A DNA stretch of 24,952 bases, from assembly GCA_021734725.1 (NCBI GenBank), contig JAIPIM010000012.1, positions 1 through 24,952 of the forward strand, given 5' to 3'. Positions 24,329 through 24,952 of this stretch are shown piece after piece. The position numbers and the translations under genes were made by a program. The notes under the pieces are model-generated. The model did no database searches. It was not told the DNA's origin and saw nothing but the letters and a program-made list of their open reading frames with translations. The stretch comes from Minisyncoccota bacterium (GTDB taxonomy: Bacteria > Verrucomicrobiota > Lentisphaeria > Oligosphaerales > MVZH01). Numbering within the stretch: position 1 is the first letter of the stretch; the number at the start of each line of letters is the position of its first letter.

Positions 24329-24952
24329 TCAAAATTCTACTGGAGTTATCGTGTCGTCGTCTTCTCGTAAAACAAAGAAAGAACCGCCTACGGGCACGTT
24401 AACCGTGATATCGCCAAACTCGGGCACGGTTATCACCACGTTTTTGCGTTCCCCCAGCGGCGCGTGTGCGTATACCAACCATTCGCGCTCCGGTTCGTTT
24501 CCGCGCGTTCGGGCCAACGCGAACACCGGTATTTTCCAGTGCAAGTCCCATGGAAACTCTTGAGGATTGACGTTGCAATCCAGAAGGAACCAACGATCTT
24601 TCTCCTTATATTCTTGCGGTATGCCTGCCTGATACGGATGTTCATGCGCGCGGTTTGGCACCAACTCGCTGTTTCTCCACCACTGACGTAACGTATCGTT
24701 TCGATGCACGCGGTCGACTGCTTCAGCAATGGCAAGGAAAAACGGCTCGGCTTTTTCCCAAGGGGTTGTCCACCCGCGATATTCTCGGACGGCACGCGGC
24801 CGCATCAGCCACATGCCGAACTGAATAAGCCCTTGGTACCGTTGCGGATTCCAAGTCTGTCCCGCCTGCTCATACACCATGACTTTCGACGGCGTTTCCT
24901 TGCGCCACGGTCATTCGTGCCCGTCCCAGGTACTGAATTCATACCACCAGTC
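24329..24952 (-). pseudogene. 3' part of an unrecognised gene, interrupted by an in-frame TGA
   Basis: Reading from the right edge, the frame gives DWWYEFSTWDGHE, then TGA at 24911-24913, then PWRKETPSKVMVYEQAGQ and 180 more residues to the stop at 24329. Both sides are protein-like (Trp/Tyr-rich, no further stops) and in the same frame, so one base change appears to have broken a longer gene. The downstream part could only restart at the ATG at 24880, which has no clear ribosome site. Visible features are a helical stretch (IQFGMWLMRPRAVREY), a beta-rich end (LHWKIPVFALARTRG; ITVNVPVGGSFFVLRE) and no membrane segment. It may be the C-terminal sandwich of a glycosidase, but the family is not recognised. 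TGA is a normal stop in this genome (used by three genes here), so recoding is unlikely. A sequencing error is possible. Confidence 0.6.

Noticed and set aside
24911..24913. TGA recoded as selenocysteine or tryptophan
   Set aside because: At least three neighbouring genes end in TGA, and no selenocysteine insertion stem or selenoprotein family feature was evident. A nonsense mutation or read error is simpler.

Overview
The window is a carbohydrate-catabolism island. All ten complete genes and one partial, apparently broken gene lie on the minus strand, so transcription runs from high to low coordinates. The gene mix suggests a PVC-superphylum bacterium, most likely Kiritimatiellota or Lentisphaerota. 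This is inferred from gene content only: large multidomain secreted carbohydrate-active proteins, right-handed beta-helix proteins, GH29, heparinase II/III-like, GH94-type and URO-D-like proteins, Gfo/Idh/MocA oxidoreductases, and repeat-rich gaps. There is no SusC/D pair, no ribosomal gene, no tRNA, no CRISPR array and no transposase.

Layout in transcription order. 24952-24329: the end of a gene entering from the right edge, interrupted by an in-frame TGA. 24328-24015: a repeat-rich gap. 24014-20345: GH29 fucosidase, then a beta-helix protein that resembles GH141. 20344-20169: a gap with hairpin and short repeats. 20168-14924: a secreted TIM-barrel plus CBM9-like protein, then a cytoplasmic TIM-barrel protein. 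14884-11927: a secreted heparinase II/III-like lyase. 11841-11607: repeat element B. 11558-7806: a giant secreted LamG protein of unknown activity. 7663-5402: a GH20-like protein. 5403-5114: a MITE-like element and REP-like palindromes. 5086-458: an oxidoreductase, a GH94-type phosphorylase and a URO-D-like protein, tightly spaced. 457-1: REP-like palindromes and repeat element A.

A reasonable but unproven reading is a utilisation locus for a polymer containing fucose, hexosamine and probably uronic acid. Secreted lyase and hydrolases would cut it outside the cytoplasm. GH29, beta-helix, GH20 and TIM-barrel enzymes would trim oligosaccharides. The phosphorylase and oxidoreductase would process the products inside. 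No sulfatase, transporter or regulator is present here.

The most unusual signal is in the spacers. A 235-bp element occurs twice (1-230, cut by the window edge, and 11607-11841), in opposite orientation, bracketing the last five genes. Each copy has a conserved 48-bp flank and a core of about 185 bp bounded by inverted repeats. Judged against the shared flank, the core points in opposite directions in the two copies, as if it had flipped. Other repeat families are REP-like quasi-palindromes at three places and a 180-bp MITE-like element with a possible 5-bp target duplication.
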